The position numbers and the translations under genes were made by a program. From Endotrypanum monterogeii (taxonomy: Eukaryota; Euglenozoa; Kinetoplastea; Trypanosomatida; Trypanosomatidae): 64,000 bases of DNA. Where the stretch lies: assembly GCA_000333855.2 (NCBI GenBank), contig CM007327.1:419509-483508 (forward strand), given 5' to 3'. Under the pieces are notes generated by a model that saw nothing but the letters and a program-made list of their open reading frames with translations, did no database searches and was not told where the DNA came from. This document shows positions 11,803-20,017 of the stretch, in pieces. Every line of letters starts with the position of its first letter. Within the stretch, counting starts at the first letter, position 1.

Positions 11803-12298
11803 NNNNNNNNNNNNNNNNNNNNNNNNNNNNNNNNNNNNNNNNNNNNNNNNNNNNNNNNNNNNNNNNNNNNNNNNNNNNNNNNNNNNNNNNNNNNNNNNNN
11901 NNNNNNNNNNNNNNNNNNNNNNNNNNNNNNNNNNNNNNNNNNNNNNNNNNNNNNNNNNNNNNNNNNNNNNNNNNNNNNNNNNNNNNNNNNNNNNNNNNNN
12001 NNNNNNNNNNNNNNNNNNNNNNNNNNNNNNNNNNNNNNNNNNNNNNNNNNNNNNNNNNNNNNNNNNNNNNNNNNNNNNNNNNNNNNNNNNNNNNNNNNNN
12101 NNNNNNNNNNNNNNNNNNNNNNNNNNNNNNNNNNNNNNNNNNNNNNNNNNNNNNNNNNNNNNNNNNNNNNNNNNNNNNNNNNNNNNNNNNNNNNNNNNNN
12201 NNNNNNNNNNNNNNNNNNNNNNNNNNNNNNNNNNNNNNNNNNNNNNNNNNNNNNNNNNNNNNNNNNNNNNNNNNNNNNNNNNNNNNNNNNNNNNNNNN
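11803..12298. other. Assembly gap (496 N)
   Basis: Run of N flanked on both sides by (TA)n (left 11791-11802, right 12301-12336). This suggests assembly broke inside a long AT dinucleotide tract. The true length is unknown. Confidence 0.99.
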
Positions 12299-12299
12299 A

Positions 12300-12300
<1 letters not shown>

Positions 12301-12336
<36 letters not shown>
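12301..12336. repeat. (TA)n microsatellite beside the gap
   Basis: About 18 uninterrupted TA units directly after the N run; probably the right edge of a longer tract. Confidence 0.95.
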
Positions 12337-12346
<10 letters not shown>

Positions 12347-12438
12347 AAATATATAGGGGCCGGGGAATGTGTAATTGAAAGCCCTGGAATGTTTATCAGC
12401 GCGTAGAGGAATTCTGTACTTTTACACCTACACGCACC

Positions 12439-12575
12439 TACATATACATATAACTATATATATATACTATATATATAACTATACATATACATACTATATA
12501 TATATACTATATATATAACTATACATATACATACTATATATATATACTATATATATATAGTTATATGTATATGTA
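12439..12575. repeat. 40-bp AT-rich tandem repeat closed by 26-bp inverted arms
   Basis: Three adjacent units with a 40-bp period begin at 12441, 12481 and 12521; the second and third are nearly identical. The first 26 bases (12439-12464) and the last 26 (12550-12575) are exact reverse complements, so the array is bounded by a perfect inverted repeat. Composition is almost only A and T with spaced C or G. It could extrude as a hairpin or cruciform. Confidence 0.9.
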
Positions 12576-13089
12576 TATATCTTGATACGGCCCCACATAC
12601 ACCCATAAACTCACGTATATGTAGCTTCTCCCTGGTATCATCCCTGTTTTCTCGTCGTTTTTTTTTCCTTCCCTCTCCTGATTACCGCTCGACTTATCTT
12701 TTTGCTTCTGGGCTGTTCCTCCTGCCTCTCTTCTTTACTGTGTGTGTGTGTGTGTGTGTGACTGTGTGTGACTGTGTGTGACTGTGTGTTTACTTGTTTC
12801 CATTTTTTATTTTCTGTATCTCCCTGTTCATCTTTTTTACCATTTTTATTATTGATCCCCTTCTTTTGTCGTTCAGGCGCTGCTCCATTTGTACAGGTTC
12901 TCCTCTCACTCTCACACACACTGCGTGCGCGCGCGCGTGAGTGTGAGAGAATTTACTTGTTCCCCCTTTTTTTTTCTCTTGATCCTTTGCGCTGTGCGTG
13001 TGTATGGAGAGCACCGTTGTCTGTTAATGAGTGCACGCGTGTTTCTCAAGTGAAAGCTGGCCACACGTCCATCGATTCCCCTCGCTACC

Positions 13090-13162
13090 AGCTTTTTTGT
13101 TTCTTTTTTTTTTTGCTGTTGTTGTTGTGGTCTCCCTCGTCCGTCCTTACTTACTTCTCCAG
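13090..13162 (+). promoter_or_regulatory. Predicted spliced-leader acceptor for gene 3
   Basis: A T/C-rich tract runs from about 13090 and ends at the CAG with AG 13161-13162. It leaves a 5' UTR of about 277 nt before the ATG at 13440. Confidence 0.45.
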
Positions 13163-13439
13163 CCGTAATCCTTCGCTGTTCGATAAAAGGGTCACATTAG
13201 GGGAGATATTTGGCTTTAGTGGAGGGTTGTCTTTTTTTTCACCATCAGCTTCTGTCGGCAAAAGGGAGCAGTTGCACACACACGCACACACACGCCATCA
13301 CGGGAGGGGGAGGAGAGTGAGGAGGTGTGTGACAGGTCTGTGTAGGAGAGAAAGCGTCACGTACACGTCATTCTTCAGTAAAGAGTGGTACTGCCCTATC
13401 GCACAGGGACGCGTCCGCGTTGCCACCAACAAAGCAGCG

Positions 13440-16400
13440 ATGGACTCGGTCTCCCGGCTTAGTGAGTCAGCGTGCGGGTCCTTTTCTGATGCGCCACGGG
13501 TCTTTTGCGTGGTCTGTGGTACAATTAACGATGACATGGTGCTGCGTCGGTCAGGACTGAAGTGTCGTGGCTGCGTAGGAAAGTCTTCGAACAGGCGTTA
13601 CGTGAAGCTCCAGAAGAAGCAGGCGAAACATTTTTTATCTCAGACATTTTCGGCTCGAAGTTCGTCAGCTGGTTTAGATGCAAACTCCTTCGTCCCATCC
13701 GGCGATGGCTTGCAAGAGGCGCATCCGATGTCCAGTTCCCTGTCCTCGTCGGGGCTGCCACGCCCGGAGGATTACAGCAGCCGCACCGCCATGCCCAAAA
13801 CAAAGACGTCGGCCTTGCACCCCATCGAGGAGTACATCAGCGGTACCTCGGTGTATCGTACTGCAGTGAGACACGTATGCCCCGGGGCCAGAGGGGCTAA
13901 CAATGCCGATGGCAGCTGCAGTGGTGATCAGGAGACGCTTCTCGAAGGTGCTGGTAGCGTTACCAGATCCACATCCGAAACACTCAGCAAGGATCAGCGA
14001 GAGAGCTCCCTTGCACACGGCTCATATCTGAGCTCGTGCTCGGTCACTGGCGACACGCTTACCCGAGCGTCGGCACCCGTGGCACTGTCGTCAACAAACG
14101 GCAGTACGCAGCACCAGAAAGTGGGTTCAAGGAATGATGGCACTCATGGCGCCGATCTTCTGGCCAATCGAGGGTATCCCGAGGCGTTGTCTGGCGTGAC
14201 GCGTGTGCGTGGTGTAGACCGCTGCAGTTGCCTTTCTACAGGCGCCAACCATGCTCCCTGTGAATCGTTGACTTCCCGGAAGGCGGCTCCGTTCCGCCTG
14301 CCGCCGCGCAATCGGTCTCACGCGAAGCAGGATCCTTTCATTCCCGCACGGTCTGGGGTCGACACGAAGGGATCCGAGGAGTGGGCAGCCCCTATACAGC
14401 ACAGCGGGGGGGCTGGAGGCACAGAAAATCCGAACACCAAGGCAGCGTCGCCATCACAGCCTCTTGCCGTATCATCTGCTACAGCACCGGCACCCACCAC
14501 CAAGTTGACTTCGACGACCGTCCGCTGCGTCTTGGATGAGGACGTGATCTCCGAGTCCTGGAGCGGCGCGTGCAGTCGTGGCGCCGCGTTTTCCGTCGAG
14601 CCATCCGATCCGTATCTTTCCCATCCCCATACGCCACACAACGGCGTTGCAACATCTCCAGCGCTGAGTGTCAACCGGCACATCGCAAATGCTTCGCCGA
14701 TGAGGCTGGGGGAGGCACAGTGCACCGCTACCCTCTCACTCCTCGCATCACAGGAAACGATTTTGGATCCACCGGCCCCGCGGGCGGGAAGTGGTCTCAA
14801 CTCCAGCGCGTCCTCGGCTTTTGACTGCACCATCAATGCGCGACTGACGGCCGCGAAATCGCGGGCGAAGAGCAGCACCAATACTCAGCAGCAACGCGAG
14901 TCTTCGCCTTCAAGGCATTGCTCTGATTCAGTGGCACGGCTTGCTGACTCACTTGCAGGTGTTTCGATGCCGCACGTCGACCCACACGAGGCCCTCAACA
15001 GAGGAGCATACTCGCTCCTTCGTATGCCACATGCCAGGACTGCCCCTGCTCTCAATAGCAGCGCTCACAGCAGCTGCTCTAGCGACTCCGAGTCATCGTG
15101 CTCAGAAGGCATCTTCGACGGCACCCCTAAATCTTCGCAGCCCGTTGTCACGTCTTCGGATTCACCGGCGGCTGTCACTGGTGTTCTTGCTGCTGTCGCT
15201 GGAGGTGCCGTCACGGCGAAGGCGCGTCCAACCAGCGCCAGCGATGCGAGCGTTGCCGTGGTCAAGGGCGAGCGTGGTCACAAAAGAAAGATGGAAGCAA
15301 CGCAGCCTGGGAATGCTGAGAGGAGTGAGATCTCGGGCAAAAACAGTGCGAGCCACGGGGTTGCGGCCAATCGGATTCGCAGCAGCATCGATGCACTACG
15401 CATTACTGTCGAGCAAGTCGCACCCGCGCAGACCGTGTCGGAGGCGTCCGTATCACCTTCTCGTGGTGGGGATGGTTCACTGCTAGTGGGGGTGTCCAGC
15501 AACGACGAGAACAGCGCTGTGAGCGGCGACACGCGAAGCCGCTCGGATTCCGCGCGCAGCATCTCATCCCGGGCACAGGACGGCTACCAACGGCATGTGT
15601 ACGTTGTTGGCCAAACCGGCAGATTTACCGTGACACGACACACTCGCCAGCCCAGCGGTGGCAGCGACTTGTTGGCCTCGGGCAAGTCCAAAGGCACATT
15701 ACATCGCAGTCGGAGGAAGCACAACACTGCCGGCGAAGCTGTCGGTGTTGGCACACAGGAGGTGAAGAGAATCATGTACTCCCTTGTTCTTCACCACCGG
15801 AACACCAACGAGGTTCTCCTGACGCAGAGGCGGCGTCTTTATGCGGATATCATACCTGCGCTGGAGCGCGTCAAGACGGCTGCTGGAGCGAGGCTGCCTG
15901 CGATGCCAATGAGACGCTTGCCAAGTCTGCGCTTTGCCACAGATGCGTTCATTGAGGAGCGCCGGAGCGAGGTTGAGGTGTTCCTGCAGGCCGTCTCGCA
16001 GAGCCCCGCTCATATTCGCCACCCAGACATAGTCAGCTTGCTGGGGCTGGGTCCGTACCTGAGGGACGCCGCCGGCGCTTCGGCGAGTGGTCGCCGTCGT
16101 GACGCAACGAGCACCCGTTGTTTTCATCGCTCCTCTGGGACCGTGGGCAATGGAATGGCACCCCGCTCAGACGGCGGCAGCAGCCCCGAGCCGAGGCAGG
16201 GGGGGCGGGCAGACGTTGGTACTGCCTCGCCGCAGTTTTATAACTGCGCAACGAGCGGTGGGGCTGACGTTAGCGGGGCGGCTGTGGTCTGTGGCCCCGA
16301 TGACACGGGCTTTGGGAACGTAGTCCGTGGCGACCTCACAGAGGGTGCGCTGAAGGCTTACCGTGCATCGGCAGCAGAGGATGTCGGAGGGATTGATGGC

Positions 16401-17489
16401 AGCGGGAGGTTTTCTAGAACGTTGAGTTACTGCAGCATGCAAACGACAACTTCCTCCGTGATGCGGCGCCGCAAGCTGGATGATGTGACCATGGAGGATC
16501 TCGAGCACATCCAGCTGGGCAACCTCATCGCACGCGGTACCTTTGGAGCTGTTTACCTGGGGCTCGTGCAGACGCACCGTGGTCCGTTAATGGTGGCTGT
16601 GAAGGTAATGACCATGAGTGAGTCGGTCACGCCTGCAGAGGTGGAGAGCCTACAACGCGAGCTGGATGTGCTTTGCACCGCCCAGCATAAGAACATTATT
16701 CGCTTCCTCGGCAGCCTGCTTAATCCCGCGACACGTGAGCTGCGTGTCTTTACCGAGTACATGGAGTGCGGGACTATCCACTCCCTCGTGCACCGATTCG
16801 GCGCGTTGACAATGCTAGCGATCCAGCAATACATGCGCCAGATACTCAGCGGCCTGTGCTACCTCCACAGCCTCTCCATCGCACACCGCGACATCAAGGG
16901 GGATAACATTCTCATCACCAAGAACGGTCGCGTGAAGCTCTCGGACTTTGGTAGTAGTACCGGCATGCCATGCAACGCGTCCGCGGCTGCCGATGCTGGT
17001 ACTCCGTCCTCCTCCGAAGACGGCAGCGGCGGCCTAGGGGGCTGTATCTCAGGTGATGGCGCCCTTGTCGGCTCACCGCAGTACATGGCACCCGAGGTGA
17101 TTCAGGGCACCGTGAAGTCACACACCGCGGCTGACATGTGGTCACTGGGCTGTGTAGGTATTGAGATGATGGACCGAGCCATATGGAAGGAGAGCGCCAA
17201 CAAAAACCCGTACGTCTTCCTCTATCGTATCAGCCGCAGCGGGACACCCCCGCATGGGTTGCCGACAGACGCTGAGCTAACAGCGCTCACGGCGGAGGGC
17301 AAGCCGAAGGAGTATGAGGGATTCTCGTTGTACTTGGACTTTCTCCAGGGATGCCTGTGCGTCAACCCAGAGCAGCGCAAGACCGCCTCAGAGCTGCTGA
17401 ATCATCCTTTCATCACATACCCGTATTCGAAGCACCTCCGCTGGATGCCCCCGGCAACGGCGAAGCCGTCCTCCCCCAATCCTTCATGA
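13440..17489 (+). CDS. STE11/MAPKKK-type Ser/Thr protein kinase with N-terminal CxxC knuckle
   Basis: A 1349-residue protein. The start is the first in-frame ATG; the frame is open upstream to 12768 but only with a GTG and pyrimidine-derived residues. Near the N-terminus is a four-cysteine motif, C23-x2-C26-x15-C42-x2-C45, consistent with a zinc knuckle or ribbon. Residues about 60-1010 are Ser/Ala/Gly-rich and look disordered, with a more ordered part near 770-880. The kinase domain is at about 1020-1330: Gly loop ARGTFGAVYLG, VAVK lysine K1055, HRDIKGDN with D1151, DFG D1169, APE glutamate E1219. HRDIKGDN and the overall pattern fit MAPKKK/STE11 kinases. All key catalytic residues are present, so it should be active. 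The DFG-to-APE segment is about 50 residues, longer than usual, because of a Gly/Ser-rich insert. Substrate unknown; a MAPKK would be the family expectation. Confidence 0.9.
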   Translation: MDSVSRLSESACGSFSDAPRVFCVVCGTINDDMVLRRSGLKCRGCVGKSSNRRYVKLQKKQAKHFLSQTFSARSSSAGLDANSFVPSGDGLQEAHPMSSSLSSSGLPRPEDYSSRTAMPKTKTSALHPIEEYISGTSVYRTAVRHVCPGARGANNADGSCSGDQETLLEGAGSVTRSTSETLSKDQRESSLAHGSYLSSCSVTGDTLTRASAPVALSSTNGSTQHQKVGSRNDGTHGADLLANRGYPEALSGVTRVRGVDRCSCLSTGANHAPCESLTSRKAAPFRLPPRNRSHAKQDPFIPARSGVDTKGSEEWAAPIQHSGGAGGTENPNTKAASPSQPLAVSSATAPAPTTKLTSTTVRCVLDEDVISESWSGACSRGAAFSVEPSDPYLSHPHTPHNGVATSPALSVNRHIANASPMRLGEAQCTATLSLLASQETILDPPAPRAGSGLNSSASSAFDCTINARLTAAKSRAKSSTNTQQQRESSPSRHCSDSVARLADSLAGVSMPHVDPHEALNRGAYSLLRMPHARTAPALNSSAHSSCSSDSESSCSEGIFDGTPKSSQPVVTSSDSPAAVTGVLAAVAGGAVTAKARPTSASDASVAVVKGERGHKRKMEATQPGNAERSEISGKNSASHGVAANRIRSSIDALRITVEQVAPAQTVSEASVSPSRGGDGSLLVGVSSNDENSAVSGDTRSRSDSARSISSRAQDGYQRHVYVVGQTGRFTVTRHTRQPSGGSDLLASGKSKGTLHRSRRKHNTAGEAVGVGTQEVKRIMYSLVLHHRNTNEVLLTQRRRLYADIIPALERVKTAAGARLPAMPMRRLPSLRFATDAFIEERRSEVEVFLQAVSQSPAHIRHPDIVSLLGLGPYLRDAAGASASGRRRDATSTRCFHRSSGTVGNGMAPRSDGGSSPEPRQGGRADVGTASPQFYNCATSGGADVSGAAVVCGPDDTGFGNVVRGDLTEGALKAYRASAAEDVGGIDGSGRFSRTLSYCSMQTTTSSVMRRRKLDDVTMEDLEHIQLGNLIARGTFGAVYLGLVQTHRGPLMVAVKVMTMSESVTPAEVESLQRELDVLCTAQHKNIIRFLGSLLNPATRELRVFTEYMECGTIHSLVHRFGALTMLAIQQYMRQILSGLCYLHSLSIAHRDIKGDNILITKNGRVKLSDFGSSTGMPCNASAAADAGTPSSSEDGSGGLGGCISGDGALVGSPQYMAPEVIQGTVKSHTAADMWSLGCVGIEMMDRAIWKESANKNPYVFLYRISRSGTPPHGLPTDAELTALTAEGKPKEYEGFSLYLDFLQGCLCVNPEQRKTASELLNHPFITYPYSKHLRWMPPATAKPSSPNPS

Positions 17490-17557
17490 TGGAGGGATAT
17501 GTTGGTCTTACCTCATTCTCGGGACTCGTGTATGTATGTATGTGTATGTGTGTCATG

Positions 17558-17595
<38 letters not shown>

Positions 17596-18300
17596 ATGTG
17601 TGCTGTTGGGCTTCGATTTACTTCGCTGGTAGATTTTTTCACAGCTCTTGGATTTTTTTTTTTTGGCGCGCACCCGAGTGTGCTGTCGCTGGTGTGTATT
17701 GGTTGGCGCCTACCCACGCATCAGCCTGTGCTCTCTCCCTATGAACTACACATATCACACTTTTTTTGTTGCCTTTTCGCTCATGTCTGGCGAGAGGTAC
17801 TCATTCGTGTGGATGTCTACGTGGCGACGGCCTACGATATCTCACGGGGTCATGATGAATCACCCACTGTAGGTGTTTCATTCATACATCTCCTATCAAC
17901 ACATACACAAATATGTTTGTGTGTGTGTGGGGGGGGGGGGGAGCTGCTGCAGCATCTTTGTACCCTACCCCTCTTCCTTCCTGTCCACTGATACAGGGGG
18001 GCTTCTCCGTGACTTATGAAGTACATACAAGTAGTGATGCGATCGTCGTCATTATTATTTCTTTCCCCACTTTTTCCACTTTCTCTATCTACGCTTTCTG
18101 ATCGGTGAAGCACCGCCGATTTGTCTTCTTCTCCCCCTCCCCCTCCCCTTCCCTCCCTTCCCCTCCTGCTTTCCTTCGTTGCTTTTAGTTGGTGCTATCG
18201 ATTCCGAGGTGGTGTAGTAGTTTAGTGACGGGCTGCGGCTGGCATATGATCGTAGCGTAAAGTTTTACCCCCTATTATTGTTTGGCACGCAGTCAAATAG

Positions 18301-18413
18301 ATATATATCTATATATCTATATATATCTATATATCTATATATATATATATATCTATATATCTATATATATCTATATATCTATATATATATATATATCTAT
18401 ATATATATATATC
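18301..18413. repeat. TA array with a 44-bp higher-order period
   Basis: TA repeats are interrupted by single C bases at 18309, 18317, 18327, 18335, 18353, 18361, 18371, 18379, 18397 and 18413. The spacings run 8, 10, 8, 18, then 8, 10, 8, 18, then 16. The unit is therefore 44 bp and present twice. Confidence 0.9.
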
Positions 18414-19813
18414 TCCCTCCCCTTTCTCGATCTTCCTCCTCCTCGTCCTGTTTTTTTTTTTTTTTCTCTTGTCTGGGCCCCTGTGCCTCGTTGTGCGAGA
18501 CTGTGTTTTCGTGGGAAGAGCGGGGAAGGTCTTAAAGAGGGTGGGATATATGCAACCTGTACGGCTACAAAACACAGGACACCCAGTTGCCGGAGGAAGG
18601 ACGACAGCATCAGCGTGGAGCGCTGGTCACCACGACCGCGAAGCGGGGCGCTGAACGGAACCCTGTCTCAGTGAGAATCAAGTGACACGGACCACCGACA
18701 ATACAAGAGAAAGTAAACCCGTTAGGGGAACGAGCGTACACGCCACGGGCGCGCTTGACAAATAAAACGAGCGTCTCTCATTCAAAAGGTGTGCAAGACA
18801 CGAAAAATTTGAGGGCGTTGCACCGTTTTCTCTCCACCGTACGCCAAGCGGGGTTGGGTGGTGGTGACGCAGCGACAAGCAACATATAAAGAAAGCGGGG
18901 CAGAGGACTACCAACGTACACATACAGTACACACAGTAACGTCTACCAACTTTGAGTGTGTGCGTGTGTGTGTGAAAATTGTCGGGTGCCTTATTCTTCT
19001 GTTGTGTCTACAAAGGTTATGTGGGTGTAACCCCTGGGCCCTTCGTGTGTTTGTTTCTGTCCATTGTCTTGGAAGGGGTGAGAAGGGGCTGGGGCGTCTG
19101 TCGATATATATCTATATTTACACACACACACACACATATATATATATATCGTTGTTCCCCACTATTTTTCCCTTCTTTTTTTTAAATTTTTATCCCACTC
19201 TTTCCTTACAGCATTGACGTCTGTTTGTTGTTCCTGCACAGACATCTCCGATTTGGTATTCTCTCCCTCCCTCTTCTCTGCTTTTTTTTTTTGTTGCTCA
19301 ATTTCTTTTGTGTTTGTTTCCCCTTCTTGTCCCTCTTTTCCACACACACACACATCTACACCTAGTTTGTTCATTGATATACACACACGCTTCTTTGATT
19401 TCTGTGTCCGCCCGTCTTGGCGGGTATAAACATTTTTTTTTCTCTATCGATGGTGTATCGGTGGACTCATTCAAGAGCGCCTCATAAAGGAACAGCGATT
19501 TTTTTTTAAATTTTGGTTCCCCCCTCCTCCCCATCTTCCTTCATTCCCCTGTACCCTATTCCCCCTCCCTCCCCCTCCTCCCCTCCTCCCACCGCGAATC
19601 AGTAGCAGCATCCAACCATTCTGCCTCGCCCATTTTGTTGAAGCGCTGACGGAGGCGGAGACGGAGGGGGGTGGGGTGGCATGCGTGCGAGCCAGGTGCG
19701 CAGGCTTGTTCACATTTCTCACCAAGGAACAGCGTGACATAGACCTTTGTTTTTTTCCTATAAATATATATTACGCTATCATATTTGTTGTGTGTGTGTG
19801 TACCCTTTTCCTT

Positions 19814-19816
<3 letters not shown>

Positions 19817-19848
<32 letters not shown>
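19817..19848. repeat. (TA)n microsatellite
   Basis: About 16 TA units just upstream of the predicted splice acceptor of gene 4. Confidence 0.95.
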
Positions 19849-19849
<1 letters not shown>

Positions 19850-19851
19850 GA

Positions 19852-19903
19852 CGTCTTCTCTCATTTTTGTTTTTCGCTCGCTTCTGCTTTCTCATTGTAT
19901 TAG
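19852..19903 (+). promoter_or_regulatory. Predicted spliced-leader acceptor for gene 4
   Basis: A T/C-rich tract is followed by TAG with AG at 19902-19903. This gives a 5' UTR of about 114 nt. A second C-run lies directly before the ATG at 20018 but has no later AG. Confidence 0.5.
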
Positions 19904-20017
19904 ATATTAAGGCAAAACACCGACAACCACAAAGACACCGCGTCGAGTTGACCACATCTCTCATTTTCGGCCGTTGACTGTTGACTACTCTCCCCCCCCC
20001 TCTTCCCCATCTCCTCG

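Larger units (their letters stand above)
8655..13439. other. Long intergenic region between genes 2 and 3, with an assembly gap
   Basis: No gene is supported across about 4.8 kb, of which 496 bases are unknown. It contains G-runs near 8780-8805, (TG)n at about 9384-9416, (TA)n tracts at about 9769-9784, 10010-10033, 10345-10372 and 11200-11256, TG-rich DNA at 10490-10560, (CA)n at 11581-11613, the gap at 11803-12298, and a complex AT repeat at 12439-12575. The frame open upstream of gene 3 from 12768 has no ATG and is treated as 5' UTR. A gene could be hidden in the gap. Confidence 0.55.
17490..20017. other. Intergenic region between genes 3 and 4
   Basis: No gene supported. Contains (TG)n at about 17560-17594, a G-run near 17929-17941, a structured TA/TATC array at 18301-18413, (CA)n/(TA)n at about 19120-19150, pyrimidine- and C-rich DNA at 19500-19600, and (TA)n at 19817-19848. 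Confidence 0.6.

Noticed and set aside
12768..13439. In-frame upstream extension of the MAPKKK gene
   Set aside because: It begins at GTG inside a TG repeat, has no ATG, and crosses the predicted splice acceptor at 13161-13162.
14318..14881. Minus-strand open frames inside the large genes (for example 187 codons here)
   Set aside because: High-GC coding DNA with few stops gives long antisense frames. None shows a domain, and all real genes here run on the + strand.
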